Notes: generated by a model not told the origin, from the sequence alone. Counted from the first letter of the stretch, positions 35,051-44,307 are shown. The stretch: 64,000 bases of DNA from Rhodococcus sovatensis (GCF_037327425.1 NZ_CP147846.1:3534001-3598000); one strand, 5' to 3'. Numbers and translations are program-made.

Positions 35051-35806
35051 CTAAAGCTCCACTGTCGCCCACCTGGGTGGACGCTTCTGCAGAAAGGCCA
35101 TCATCCCCTCCCGCGCTTCCTCCGATGCAAACAGGTTCGCAGAACGATCCGACAGGTCGGTTCCAAGCGCGTCGAAACCAGCGAGAATCGAGGCGGTGGT
35201 GAGCCGCTTCGACTCGGCGAGACCCTGCGGCGATCCCTTGCACAGCGCATCCAGAAGATCGCCGACGGTCACTTCCGGGTCGGTGCTGGCCTCACTGATG
35301 AGGCCTATGGCTTCCGCCTCGTGTGCGCCGAACTTCTCGCCGGTGAGGAAGTATCGGCTCGCGGCGCGGGGCGACATACAAGGCAGCAGCGTCAACGACA
35401 CGATCGACGGCGCGAGCCCCAATCGCGCCTCCGTCAGTGCGAACGTCGCTTGCGGCCCTGCAACGACGATGTCGCATGCTCCGACGAGACCCATACCGCC
35501 CGCCCGTACATGTCCGTCGATCTTCCCGACGACAGGTTTCGGAGTCTCGAGAATAGCGCGTAGCAGCCCGAGCATCTGCGAAGTGCGACCCTCGACCGAC
35601 CCGCCCGCCTCGGACAGATCCGCACCTGCACAGAATGTTCCGCCGGTATGGGTCAGCACTATTGCGCGAACATCCGGATTCTCGGCGGCCGCGTCGAGAC
35701 CAGCCGTGAGCTCCTCGACGAGAACGGACGACAGCGCATTCCGATTGTGTGGTGTGTCGAGAGTGAGGGTGGTGACCGCAGCATCGGTCTGAACCTGGAC
35801 CGCCAT
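35051..35806 (-). CDS. Enoyl-CoA hydratase family protein (EchA7-like)
   Basis: A 251-residue crotonase-fold enzyme. It has the oxyanion loop GGTFCAGADLSEAGG near residues 50-64 and GHVRAGGMGLVGACDIV near 103, which carries the second backbone oxyanion hole. The conserved catalytic Glu position is occupied by Leu-Val-Gly rather than an obvious Glu, so hydratase activity is not certain; lyase or isomerase activity is possible. The start overlaps the upstream dehydrogenase stop by one base. Position matches echA7 (Rv0971c). Confidence 0.85.
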   Translation of the reverse strand: MAVQVQTDAAVTTLTLDTPHNRNALSSVLVEELTAGLDAAAENPDVRAIVLTHTGGTFCAGADLSEAGGSVEGRTSQMLGLLRAILETPKPVVGKIDGHVRAGGMGLVGACDIVVAGPQATFALTEARLGLAPSIVSLTLLPCMSPRAASRYFLTGEKFGAHEAEAIGLISEASTDPEVTVGDLLDALCKGSPQGLAESKRLTTASILAGFDALGTDLSDRSANLFASEEAREGMMAFLQKRPPRWATVEL

Positions 35807-36966
35807 CAGTAGCTCCTGGGCAGCCCGAGCGAATGTTGCGACACGAAGTTGAGAATCATCTCCCGGCTGACCGGCGCGACTCGGGCAATACGCGCGGCGC
35901 CGAGCATCGCGGCCAGGCCGTACTCCTCGGTCAGCCCAGCACCGCCGTGTGTCTGAATCGCTTGATCGAGAGCCTTGATGCTCGCTTCCGCGGCGGCGTA
36001 CTTGGCCATGTTGGCCGCCTCCGCAGCGCCGAAGTCATCCCCGCTGTCGTAGAGGACAGCAGCCTTCTGCATCATCAACTTCGCCAGTTCCAGCTCGATC
36101 TTGACCTGGGCCAGCGGGTGCGCGATGCCCTGGTGCGCACCGATGGGTGTCTTCCACACGGTTCGCTCGTTGGCATACTTCACCGCCGCATCCAGCGCGT
36201 ACCTCCCCATACCGACGGCCATTGCAGCACCGAGGATGCGTTCGGGGTTCAGACCTGCGAACAGCTGCATCAGCGCGGCGTCGGCCTCCCCGACGAGAGC
36301 TTCTGCAGGAAGACGAACATCGTCGAGGAACAGCGTGAACTGGTGGTCGGGTTCGATGATGTCCATCTCCATCCGAGTCTTGTGAAAACCCTCGGAGTCG
36401 GTGGGGACGATGAACAGCGCGGGCTTCAGCTTCCCAGTCTTGGAATCCTCGGTACGCGCCACGATCAGAACGGCATCGGCCTGATCGACGCCGGAGATGT
36501 AGATCTTGCTGCCCTTGACGAGCCAATCGTCACCATCTCGTCGCGCAGTGGTGGTGATCTGGTGCGAGTTGGAACCGGCGTCGGGTTCGGTGATGCCGAA
36601 CGCCATGATCTTCGATCCGTCGGCGAGCGCGGTCAGCCACGTTTGCTTCTGGTCCTCGGTGCCGTACTTTCCGATGATGGTGCCGCAGATCGCCGGGCTC
36701 ACCACGACCAGAAGAAGACCTGCTCCGTGCGCGGCCAGCTCTTCCTGGACGAGGGCGAGCTCGTAGATTCCCGCACCGCCGCCGCCGTACTCCTCCGGGA
36801 GGTTGACGCCGAGAAACCCGAGTTTGCCTGCCTCGTTCCACAATTCGGTGAGGGGTTCGCCCCGTCGGGCGCGGGGTAGGACGTAGTCGATGTAGTTGTA
36901 CCGCTTGCCGAGCGAGGACACAGAAGTCCGCAGACCCTTCTGCTCCTCGGTTTCGATGAAACTCAC
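35806..36966 (-). CDS. Acyl-CoA dehydrogenase (FadE12-like)
   Basis: A 386-residue flavoprotein oxidising acyl-CoA to enoyl-CoA. Motifs: LGFLGVNLPEEYGGGGAG, MAFGITEPDAGSNSHQI (FAD/substrate), KGSKIYISGVDQADA, and the C-terminal QTHGGAGLTEEYGLAAMLGAARI. A second dehydrogenase sits three genes upstream in the same operon, so the two probably act on different chain forms of one pathway. Overlaps the carboxylase alpha gene by 4 nt. Confidence 0.92.
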   Translation of the reverse strand: MSFIETEEQKGLRTSVSSLGKRYNYIDYVLPRARRGEPLTELWNEAGKLGFLGVNLPEEYGGGGAGIYELALVQEELAAHGAGLLLVVVSPAICGTIIGKYGTEDQKQTWLTALADGSKIMAFGITEPDAGSNSHQITTTARRDGDDWLVKGSKIYISGVDQADAVLIVARTEDSKTGKLKPALFIVPTDSEGFHKTRMEMDIIEPDHQFTLFLDDVRLPAEALVGEADAALMQLFAGLNPERILGAAMAVGMGRYALDAAVKYANERTVWKTPIGAHQGIAHPLAQVKIELELAKLMMQKAAVLYDSGDDFGAAEAANMAKYAAAEASIKALDQAIQTHGGAGLTEEYGLAAMLGAARIARVAPVSREMILNFVSQHSLGLPRSY

Positions 36967-38915
36967 TGCTGCTCTCCTTCGGTTACCACTGCCAACACTG
37001 CTCCGACTTCGACTTGCTGACCGGCGGTGACGTTCAGTTCGGACAACACACCGTCGGTCGGCGAGAAGACAGTGTGTTCCATTTTCATCGCTTCGAGCAT
37101 GAGAATCGGCTGACCCGCTGTGACGGTGTCACCTTGGGCTGCAGCGACTCTGACCACGCTGCCCGGCATCGGCGCCAGCAGCGATCCAGCAGCCACGTCC
37201 TCGGTGGGATCCGAGAACCGCGGGATTCTGTTCAGCCGCACCGAGCCGAGCGAAGAGTCGACGAACACCTGGGATCCGTACCGGCTGACCGAGAACGCGC
37301 GCCGGAGTCCGCCGTCGACGAGCACGACCCGGTTCGGAGTGTGCTCGACGAGGGAGACGCCGTCGAGATCCGTCGTCAGTCCGTATCTTCCGAGTGTGTA
37401 CTCGACGGTGATGTCGTCGTAGCTTTTCCGCTGCGGCTGGGACGGCAGATTGCGCCATCCGCTCGGTAGGCCGCTGTTGACCCGCGCGATCTCGCGGTTG
37501 TGAGCCGCGTCGGCCAGGGCCGCAGCGAGCGCTGACAGTTGCAGATCCCGCCCCTGCACGGGCGATTGCGCCAGAGAGTCCAGACCGTGTGTCTCGAAAA
37601 ATGCCGTGTCGGTGTCCCCGGCAAGGAAAGCCGGATGCTGCAGGACGTTGACGAGCAGGTCGCGGTTGGTCTTCACCCCGTGGATCGTGGCTCGCTGCAG
37701 CGATTTCGCGAGCCGGTTGGCGGCCTGAGCGCGGGTAGGAGCGAACGAAATGACCTTCGCCAGCATCGGGTCGTAGTAGGTGCCGATGACGCTACCGGTT
37801 CCGATTCCGGAATCCACCCTGATTCCAGCTCTGCCGAGCACCTCGAACGTGGCTCCGGGGATATCGAATCGGTGCACGATTCCACTCTGCGGCTGCCAGT
37901 CCTGCGCGGGATCCTCGGCGTAGAGGCGAACCTCGATGGAGTGGCCACGACTCCCCGGCTGCTCGGCAGGCAACGCGCCCCCGCCGGCGACGAGAATCTG
38001 TAACGCGACCAGATCGAGTCCCGTCGTACATTCGGTGACGGGATGCTCGACCTGCAGACGCGTGTTCATCTCGAGGAAAAAGAAGTTGCCCTTCTCGTCT
38101 GCCAGGAATTCGACGGTGCCTGCACCCTCGTACCCGATCGCCTCGGTTGCGAGTCTGGCTGCGTCGAACAGTCTGTCCCGCATGCCGTCGATTCGCTCGA
38201 CGAGCGGTGACGGGGCCTCCTCGACGACCTTCTGGTGTCGACGCTGAATAGAGCATTCTCGCTCCCCCACCGCCCACACCGTGCCGTGACGGTCGGCCAT
38301 CACCTGGACCTCGATGTGGCGTCCCGTCTCGATATAGCGCTCGACGAATACCGTCGAATCCCCGAATGCCGACAGCGATTCGCGCTGAGCCGCTTCGATT
38401 TCCGTCTCCAGGTCCGCGAGTTCGCGAACTATCCGCATACCGCGGCCACCACCGCCGGCAGAGGCTTTGACGAGAACGGGCAATTCGTTCTCGGTCACGT
38501 TCGCGGGATCGAGCTGAGTCAGCACCGGCACTCCCGCGTCGGACATCATCCGCTTGGACTCGACCTTCGAGCCCATCAGTTCGATGGCCTTGACCGGCGG
38601 CCCGATCCACGTCAACCCAGCGTTCTGTACCTGCTGCGCGAAATCGGCGTTCTCCGACAGAAATCCGTATCCGGGATGGATGGCGTCGGCGCCTGCCTGA
38701 ACCGCCGCGGCAATGACGAGATCGCCGCGCAAGTAGGTCTCGTTCGACGCGTTGCCGGGCAAACGTACTGCGACGTCGGCGTCACGCACGTGCGGGGAGT
38801 CGGCGTCGGCGTCGGAGAAGACCGCGACCGTTGCGATGCCCTCGGCGCGAGCGGTGGCGAAGACGCGGCGGGCGATCTCGCCGCGGTTGGCTACGAGGAC
38901 AGACGATACCGTCAT
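36963..38915 (-). CDS. accA2: Acyl-CoA carboxylase alpha chain (biotin carboxylase + BCCP)
   Basis: A 650-residue subunit that carboxylates biotin with ATP and bicarbonate. The N-terminal biotin carboxylase domain has VLVANRGEIARRVF, HPGYGFLSENADF, KASAGGGGRGMRIV and FLEMNTRLQVEHPVTE; the C-terminal BCCP has the biotin site LEAMKMEH near residue 615. The size matches methylcrotonyl/acyl-CoA carboxylase alpha chains. It lies 4 nt downstream of the carboxyltransferase gene. The operon (as accA2-accD2 in M. tuberculosis) suggests a branched or unsaturated acyl-CoA substrate; the exact one is unknown. Confidence 0.94.
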   Translation of the reverse strand: MTVSSVLVANRGEIARRVFATARAEGIATVAVFSDADADSPHVRDADVAVRLPGNASNETYLRGDLVIAAAVQAGADAIHPGYGFLSENADFAQQVQNAGLTWIGPPVKAIELMGSKVESKRMMSDAGVPVLTQLDPANVTENELPVLVKASAGGGGRGMRIVRELADLETEIEAAQRESLSAFGDSTVFVERYIETGRHIEVQVMADRHGTVWAVGERECSIQRRHQKVVEEAPSPLVERIDGMRDRLFDAARLATEAIGYEGAGTVEFLADEKGNFFFLEMNTRLQVEHPVTECTTGLDLVALQILVAGGGALPAEQPGSRGHSIEVRLYAEDPAQDWQPQSGIVHRFDIPGATFEVLGRAGIRVDSGIGTGSVIGTYYDPMLAKVISFAPTRAQAANRLAKSLQRATIHGVKTNRDLLVNVLQHPAFLAGDTDTAFFETHGLDSLAQSPVQGRDLQLSALAAALADAAHNREIARVNSGLPSGWRNLPSQPQRKSYDDITVEYTLGRYGLTTDLDGVSLVEHTPNRVVLVDGGLRRAFSVSRYGSQVFVDSSLGSVRLNRIPRFSDPTEDVAAGSLLAPMPGSVVRVAAAQGDTVTAGQPILMLEAMKMEHTVFSPTDGVLSELNVTAGQQVEVGAVLAVVTEGEQQ

Positions 38916-38919
38916 GGCT

Positions 38920-40518
38920 TCACATCCGGAAGACGCCGAAGTTCTCGGTGCCTTCGATCGGGGCAGTGGCGATGGCCGACAGGCACATTCCGACTACCGT
39001 ACGGGTATCGCGGGGGTCGATGACGCCGTCGTCGTACAGACGCCCGGAGAGGAACATCGGCAGCGACTCGGCTTCGATTTGGTTCTCGATCATCGCCCGA
39101 AGTCCGGCGTCGGCCTCTTCGTCGAAGGCTTGGCCACGGGCTTCGGCGGCGGCGCGGCCGACGATCGAAATGACTCCGGCCAGCTGGGCGCCGCCCATGA
39201 CTGCGGACTTGCTACTCGGCCAGGCGAAGAGAAACCGCGGGTCGAAGGCTCGTCCGCACATGCCGTAGTGGCCTGCGCCGTAGGACGCGCCGAGCAGGAT
39301 CGAGATGTGCGGGACCTTCGAGTTGGCGACGGCGTTGATCATCATCGAGCCGTGTTTGATCATGCCGCCTTCCTCGTACTCCTTGCCGACCATGTAACCG
39401 GTGGTGTTGTGCAGGAACAACAACGGAGTGTTCGATCGGTTCGCGAGCTGGATGAACTGGGTCGCCTTCTGCGATTCCTCGCTGAACAAAACGCCGCGGG
39501 CGTTGGCGAGGATGCCGATGGGATAGCCGTGCAGTTCCGCCCAACCGGTGACCAGCGAGGATCCGTACATGGGCTTGAATTCGTCGAAGTCGCTGCCGTC
39601 GACGATTCGTGCGATGACTTCGCGTGGGTCGAAGGGGATCTTCAAGTCTGTCGGGACGATGCCGAGTAGATCTTCCGGATCGGCGAGAGGTTCGATGACC
39701 TCTTTGCGCGGCTCCGGGCCCTTCTTCTTCCAGTTCAATCGAGACACGATGCTCCGGCCGATTCGGATTGCGTCCTGCTCGTCGACGGCGAAGTAGTCTG
39801 CGAGGCCAGACTTTCGGGCGTGCATCTCGGCGCCACCGAGCGATTCGTCGTCGGAGTCCTCACCGGTGGCCATCTTGACCAAGGGCGGTCCGGCGAGAAA
39901 GACCTTGGAGCGTTCCTTGATCATGACGACGTGGTCGGACATGCCGGGAATGTAGGCGCCGCCGGCTGTCGAATTGCCGAACACGAGTGCGATCGTCGGG
40001 ATGCCCTGGGCGGACAACTGCGTCAGGTCGCGGAACATGCGTCCGCCCGGGATGAACACTTCCTTCTGGGTGGGCAGATCGGCACCACCGGATTCGACGA
40101 GCGAGATGACCGGAAGCCGGTTCTGGGTCGCTATGTCGTTGGCGCGGAATCCTTTTTTCAACGTCCAGGGGTTGCTGGCACCGCCGCGAACCGTCGGGTC
40201 GTTTGCGACGATGAGGCATTCGACGCCGCTGACAACACCGATTCCCATGACGGTACTGGCGCCAACTGGAAAGTCGCTGCCCCAGCCCGCAAGTGGGCAG
40301 AGTTCGAGGAATGCCGAGTCTTCGTCGACGAGCAGTTCGATGCGCTCACGGGCCAGAAGCTTGCCACGCTTGCGGTGCCGTTCGATGTACTTTTCGCCGC
40401 CGCCGAGGAGTGCTTTGCCGTGTTCGGCATCGATCTCCGCGAGTTTGGTGTTCATTGCCTCGGTTGCACCGGTGAACTGCTCCGATGCGGTGTCGAGGGT
40501 GGACTTGAGCACGCTCAT
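38920..40518 (-). CDS. accD2: Acyl-CoA carboxylase beta chain (carboxyltransferase)
   Basis: A 532-residue carboxyltransferase moving CO2 from carboxybiotin to acyl-CoA. Crotonase-fold motifs include RIELLVDEDSAFLELCPLAG, GGASNPWTLKKGFRANDIA, ESGGADLPTQ and the second half LFLHNTTGYMVGKEYEEGG ... SYGAGHYGMCGRAFDPRFLFAWPSS. It resembles methylcrotonyl/geranyl-CoA carboxylase beta chains. The ATG at 40518 gives MSVLKSTLDTASEQF and overlaps the upstream dehydrogenase stop by 4 nt; longer in-frame upstream sequence is inside that gene. Confidence 0.94.
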   Translation of the reverse strand: MSVLKSTLDTASEQFTGATEAMNTKLAEIDAEHGKALLGGGEKYIERHRKRGKLLARERIELLVDEDSAFLELCPLAGWGSDFPVGASTVMGIGVVSGVECLIVANDPTVRGGASNPWTLKKGFRANDIATQNRLPVISLVESGGADLPTQKEVFIPGGRMFRDLTQLSAQGIPTIALVFGNSTAGGAYIPGMSDHVVMIKERSKVFLAGPPLVKMATGEDSDDESLGGAEMHARKSGLADYFAVDEQDAIRIGRSIVSRLNWKKKGPEPRKEVIEPLADPEDLLGIVPTDLKIPFDPREVIARIVDGSDFDEFKPMYGSSLVTGWAELHGYPIGILANARGVLFSEESQKATQFIQLANRSNTPLLFLHNTTGYMVGKEYEEGGMIKHGSMMINAVANSKVPHISILLGASYGAGHYGMCGRAFDPRFLFAWPSSKSAVMGGAQLAGVISIVGRAAAEARGQAFDEEADAGLRAMIENQIEAESLPMFLSGRLYDDGVIDPRDTRTVVGMCLSAIATAPIEGTENFGVFRM

Positions 40519-41663
40519 GCCTGGTACCCCAATCGTTTTGCTGCCAGCCCGGTGAGAATTTCGGTGGTGCCGCCTCCGATGCCGAGGATGCGCATATCTC
40601 GGTACTGGCGTTCGACTTCGCTTTCGCGCATGTAACCGAGTCCGCCGAACAGCTGTACCGCCTGGTTCGCGACCCACTCGCCGGATTCGACGGCGGTGTT
40701 CTTCGCGAAGCAGACCTCGGCGATGAAGTCTTGGTGCTCCTGCAGGGACCGTTCGACGAGGGAGCGGGTGTAGACACGGGCTACGTCGATCTTGCGAGCC
40801 ATCTCAGTGACGGTGTTCTGTACCGATTGCCTTGCGATCAGCGGCTTTCCGAAGGTTTCGCGATCACGGACCCATTGCAGAGTCAGATCGAGGCAGCGTT
40901 GTGCGCTCGCATAGGCCTGCGCGGCAAGGGCGATGCGTTCGGTCAGAAATGCCTGCGCGATCTGCGCGAACCCGCTGTTCTCGGCGCCGACGAGGTTGGC
41001 GACGGGCACCCGCGCATCGACGAACGACAGCTCGGCCGTGTCCGAAGCCCGCCACCCCATCTTGTCGAGTTTGCTCGTCACCTCGAAGCCTGGAGTGCCT
41101 TTCTCGATCACGAGCAGCGAAACGCCTGCAGCGCCCTCGCCACCGGTGCGGACCGCGGTAACGACAAAATCGGCTCGGCACCCCGAGGTGATGTACGTTT
41201 TCGATCCGTTGACGACGTAATGATCGCCGTCCATGACGGCCTTCGTCCTGAGGTGACCGACGTCGGAACCGCCACCCGGCTCGGTGATGGCGAGCGATCC
41301 GATTTTGTCGCCGGCGAGCGTGGGCCGCACCCACTTGTCGATCTGGTCGGTGTCACCCGCTGCAACCAAGTGCGGCAATGCAATTCCACTGGTGAACAGC
41401 GACGCGAACAGCCCGCCCGACGCGCCCGCCTGATGCATCTCCTCGCAGATGACGACGGCGTCGGCGAGGTCTCCTCCATCACCGCCCACCTCCTCGGGGA
41501 ATCCTGCGCCGATCAAGCCGAGGGCCGCCGCCTTCTTGTGCAGCTCCCGTGGGATTTCGCCGTCGGACTCCCATTGATCCATGTGCGGTGCGATGTCTTG
41601 TTCGACGAAGCTGCGGACGGTCTTTCGCAACTGAAGTCGTTCGGGGGTGGTCCAGATGGTCAT
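40515..41663 (-). CDS. Acyl-CoA dehydrogenase (FadE13-like)
   Basis: A 382-residue flavoprotein from the ATG at 41663 (MTIWTTPERLQLRKTVRSFV), overlapping the AtuA gene stop by 4 nt. Motifs: GLIGAGFPEEVGGDGG, SLAITEPGGGSDVGHLRT, VNGSKTYITSGCRAD, and C-terminal QLFGGLGYMRESEVERQYRD MRI, where the Glu of YMRESEVER is typical of the catalytic-base region. Like FadE13, it lies between AtuA and the carboxylase. Confidence 0.92.
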   Translation of the reverse strand: MTIWTTPERLQLRKTVRSFVEQDIAPHMDQWESDGEIPRELHKKAAALGLIGAGFPEEVGGDGGDLADAVVICEEMHQAGASGGLFASLFTSGIALPHLVAAGDTDQIDKWVRPTLAGDKIGSLAITEPGGGSDVGHLRTKAVMDGDHYVVNGSKTYITSGCRADFVVTAVRTGGEGAAGVSLLVIEKGTPGFEVTSKLDKMGWRASDTAELSFVDARVPVANLVGAENSGFAQIAQAFLTERIALAAQAYASAQRCLDLTLQWVRDRETFGKPLIARQSVQNTVTEMARKIDVARVYTRSLVERSLQEHQDFIAEVCFAKNTAVESGEWVANQAVQLFGGLGYMRESEVERQYRDMRILGIGGGTTEILTGLAAKRLGYQA

Positions 41664-43354
41664 GCGAGTTCTCCCTGAAATACCAATGTTTCGGGAATGT
41701 CGATGTGGCGAGACCGCAGCCACTCACCGAGCCCCTTGGCCTGTGGATCGAACCGAGCCTGCGAAGCGACGCCTTGACCGAGGATCCCGTCGATCACGAA
41801 GTTGACGGCGCGTAGGTGAGGCAGGACGTGCCGGGTGACGGTCAGTGCTTTCGCTTCCGGCAACATCACCTTCAGCTGATCGACTGTGAGTGCAGCTGCC
41901 AACCAGGAGAATTCGTCGTCGCTGCGCACCCAGACGCCGACGTTGGCATTTCCACCTTTGTCGCCGCTTCGGGCTGCGGCGATCGTGCCGAGAGGTACGC
42001 GAATGGTGGGTTCCTGCGGGCGCGCCCTCGGCAGTTCCGGCTCCCGCAGAGGTTCAAGTTCCTTCGTGTCGGATGCCTGCGGAACGTCGCGCGAGGTTCC
42101 GTCGGGCAGCACTGCGACGTGCGGCACCTCGGCCGCGTCGACGTACGCCGCCGTGAACACGCCGTAGGGCGCGCCGTTGCCGGGGGGAGCCGTCAACGAA
42201 AACCCGGGATAGCTGGCGAGCGCAAGTTCGACTGCAACCGAGGAGAATTGGCGGCCCACCATGTTCGGGTCGCTGTCCCTGGCAACGCAGCGCAGCAGAG
42301 CGCTTGCAGTTTCCTCGGTGTCGGCATCGGGCTTGTCGGTGCGGACAAGCGTCCAGTCCAGTTCGTTCGGCCGGGCAGGGAGCCACGATTCGAACTGCTT
42401 CTGCGCAAGTTCGGCCTTCGCGTCGATGTCGAGTCCTGTGAGGATAAGCGTGAACTCGTTGCGGAACCCGCCGAGCGCATTGAGCGAGACCTTCAGCGTC
42501 GGCGGCGGCGGCTCGCCCTGCACACCGCTGATCCGGACGCGATCGCTGGAGTCGGACAAGAGGATTGCCGAGTCGATGCGTGCGGTGACATCGGGATTGG
42601 CATAACGCCCCCCGGTGATTTCGTACAGCAACTGGGCCGTCACGGTTCCAACACTGACAGCTCCCCCGGTACCGTCGTGCTTGGTGATCACCGAGGAGCC
42701 GTCGGCCTCGATTTCAGCGATGGGGAATCCTGGACGTCCCATATCGGAGATCTCGGTGAAGAACGAGTAGTTGCCACCGGTGGCCTGAGTACCACACTCG
42801 ATGACGTGACCGGCGACAACAGCACCGGCCAAGGCGTCGTAACCGGTTCTCGACCAACCGAAGTGGTGAGCCGCGGGCCCGACGATGACCGAAGCGTCGG
42901 TGACGCGCCCAGTTACCACGACGTCGGCGCCCGACTTCAAGCATTCCACGATTCCCCAGGAACCGAGATATGCGTTGGCCGTCAACGGTGTGCCGAGGCC
43001 CAGTTCCTGGGCGCGCGAGAGAAGGTCGTCGCCTTCGACATAGGCGATCTTCGCTCCTGACCCCAGTTCGTCGAGAGCCTTCGCCAAGCCGCTGGGATTG
43101 AGCCCGCCGGCGTTGGCGACGATCTTCACTCCCTTGTCGAGCGCAAGTCCCAGGCAATCTTCGGCTTGGCGCAGAAAGGTTTTCGCATATCCGCGGGATG
43201 CGTCCTTCATGCGGTCGCGACCGAGGATCAACATCGTCAACTCGGCCAGGTAGTCACCGGTGAGGTAGTCGAGTTCACCCCCTTCGAGCATCTCGCGCAT
43301 CGCGGAGATCCGGTCTCCGTAGAAGCCGGAACAGTTACCGATCCTGACGGTCAT
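41660..43354 (-). CDS. Acyclic terpene utilisation AtuA family protein
   Basis: A 564-residue protein from the ATG at 43354 (MTVRIGNCSGFYGDRISAMR). It has the AtuA N-terminal region (LDYLTGDYLAELTMLILGRDR, CLGLALDKGVKIVANAGGLNP) and a C-terminal domain with VPLGTIAAARSGDKGGNANVGVW. AtuA is required for citronellol/geraniol degradation in Pseudomonas, though its reaction is not settled. Presence with acyl-CoA carboxylase, dehydrogenases and hydratase suggests a terpenoid- or leucine-like branched acyl-CoA route. Overlaps both neighbours by 4 nt. Confidence 0.88.
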   Translation of the reverse strand: MTVRIGNCSGFYGDRISAMREMLEGGELDYLTGDYLAELTMLILGRDRMKDASRGYAKTFLRQAEDCLGLALDKGVKIVANAGGLNPSGLAKALDELGSGAKIAYVEGDDLLSRAQELGLGTPLTANAYLGSWGIVECLKSGADVVVTGRVTDASVIVGPAAHHFGWSRTGYDALAGAVVAGHVIECGTQATGGNYSFFTEISDMGRPGFPIAEIEADGSSVITKHDGTGGAVSVGTVTAQLLYEITGGRYANPDVTARIDSAILLSDSSDRVRISGVQGEPPPPTLKVSLNALGGFRNEFTLILTGLDIDAKAELAQKQFESWLPARPNELDWTLVRTDKPDADTEETASALLRCVARDSDPNMVGRQFSSVAVELALASYPGFSLTAPPGNGAPYGVFTAAYVDAAEVPHVAVLPDGTSRDVPQASDTKELEPLREPELPRARPQEPTIRVPLGTIAAARSGDKGGNANVGVWVRSDDEFSWLAAALTVDQLKVMLPEAKALTVTRHVLPHLRAVNFVIDGILGQGVASQARFDPQAKGLGEWLRSRHIDIPETLVFQGELA

Positions 43355-44148
43355 TGCTTGGGTCGTCCACTTCCGGGAGGGCCTGCGAAGGCTTGGGCGA
43401 TGGTGAGCCAGTGTTCGGCGTCGGCGCCGACGGCAGTGACGTCGAGATCGTCGCGGTGCGCCCGCTGAGTGACCAGCAGGCAGAAGTCCGCAGCCGAACC
43501 AGTGACGCGCTGGGCGGCGTCCTCGGGACCCCAGCTCCACAGCTCACCACCTGGCGAGGTGAGTTCGAACCGGAACGGCTCGGCCGGCGGAGTCTGCTGG
43601 TTGAGCGCGTACGCGAAGTCTCGGGTCCGCACACCGATGTGCGCGATGCCCTTGATCCGCTCGGTCGGCTCGCGGACGACACCGAGCGCGTCGGCGACAT
43701 CCTGGCCGTGTGCCCACGTCTCCATCAGCCGCGCGGTCGCCATCGACGCAGCACTCATCGGCGGCCCGAACCACGGAATCTTGACGCCCGGCGGCACCGT
43801 CGCGAGCGCATCGGTCAAAGCCCGACGACGCGAGCGCCACGTTGCCAACAGTGCTGGATCGCGCGCTTGTTCCTCAGCAGCGGTGTCGACGAAGCCCATG
43901 GGATCGGACCATGCCTGTTTCAGCGCTGCATCGAATTCTGCGGCGGCGTCTGTGTCGCCTGCCGCGCCGGATGTCGTCCGCTCGGCAACATTGTCGGTCC
44001 AGGAGAGGTGCCCGATCTGATGGGCGACGGTCCACCCTTCGGCTGGTGTCGGCGTCGACCATTGCTGGTCGGAGAGGTCTGCAACCAGCGCGTCGAGGGC
44101 ATCACCCTCGGCGCGGAGGTCGTCGACGATGGAGTCGAGGTCGGCCAT
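43351..44148 (-). CDS. TIGR03084 family DinB-like metal-binding protein
   Basis: A 265-residue protein from the ATG at 44148 (MADLDSIVDDLRAEGDALDA). The N-terminal DinB/mycothiol-dependent-maleylpyruvate-isomerase-type four-helix bundle has metal His in EGWTVAHQIGHLSW and LMETWAHGQDVADALG, the usual three-His layout; a C-terminal domain resembles the wHTH-MDMPI region. It may be a mycothiol-dependent enzyme, by family analogy. First gene of the operon, behind the palindromic operator. Confidence 0.85.
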   Translation of the reverse strand: MADLDSIVDDLRAEGDALDALVADLSDQQWSTPTPAEGWTVAHQIGHLSWTDNVAERTTSGAAGDTDAAAEFDAALKQAWSDPMGFVDTAAEEQARDPALLATWRSRRRALTDALATVPPGVKIPWFGPPMSAASMATARLMETWAHGQDVADALGVVREPTERIKGIAHIGVRTRDFAYALNQQTPPAEPFRFELTSPGGELWSWGPEDAAQRVTGSAADFCLLVTQRAHRDDLDVTAVGADAEHWLTIAQAFAGPPGSGRPKQ

Positions 44149-44181
44149 GGAAGAAAGCTTCACATCGCAGACCGGAAAAAG

Positions 44182-44197
44182 CAAGCATGCATGCTTG
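44182..44197. promoter_or_regulatory. Perfect 16-bp palindrome CAAGCATGCATGCTTG, likely TetR operator
   Basis: The palindrome lies 34 bp upstream of the first gene of the AtuA/carboxylase operon and extends with near-symmetric flanks (AG...TT). Position and symmetry fit a binding site for the TetR encoded at the end of that operon. Confidence 0.6.
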
Positions 44198-44204
44198 TTA
44201 ATCT

Positions 44205-44270
44205 GGAGGCTCCGCCCACAGTGGCACGATAGAGTGCATTCCAGTGCACTTATTCGTGCCACTACTGGAG
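44205..44270. repeat. Dispersed hairpin repeat, copy 4
   Basis: GGCTCCGCCCACAGTGGCACGA ... AGAGTGCATTCCAGTGCACTTA ... CGTGCCACTACTGG. Outer, inner and central inverted segments match the other copies. Unlike copy 1 it lies between divergent genes, so it is not only a terminator. Confidence 0.8.
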
Positions 44271-44307
44271 TGTCCAGGTCACCTCGCGTTTGCTTGGCAG
44301 CGCTACC

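Noticed and set aside
44182..44197. Palindrome considered as a KstR2 operator
   Set aside because: Contains CAAG...CTTG halves but with 8-bp spacing rather than the closer spacing of KstR2 sites, and the operon has its own TetR.
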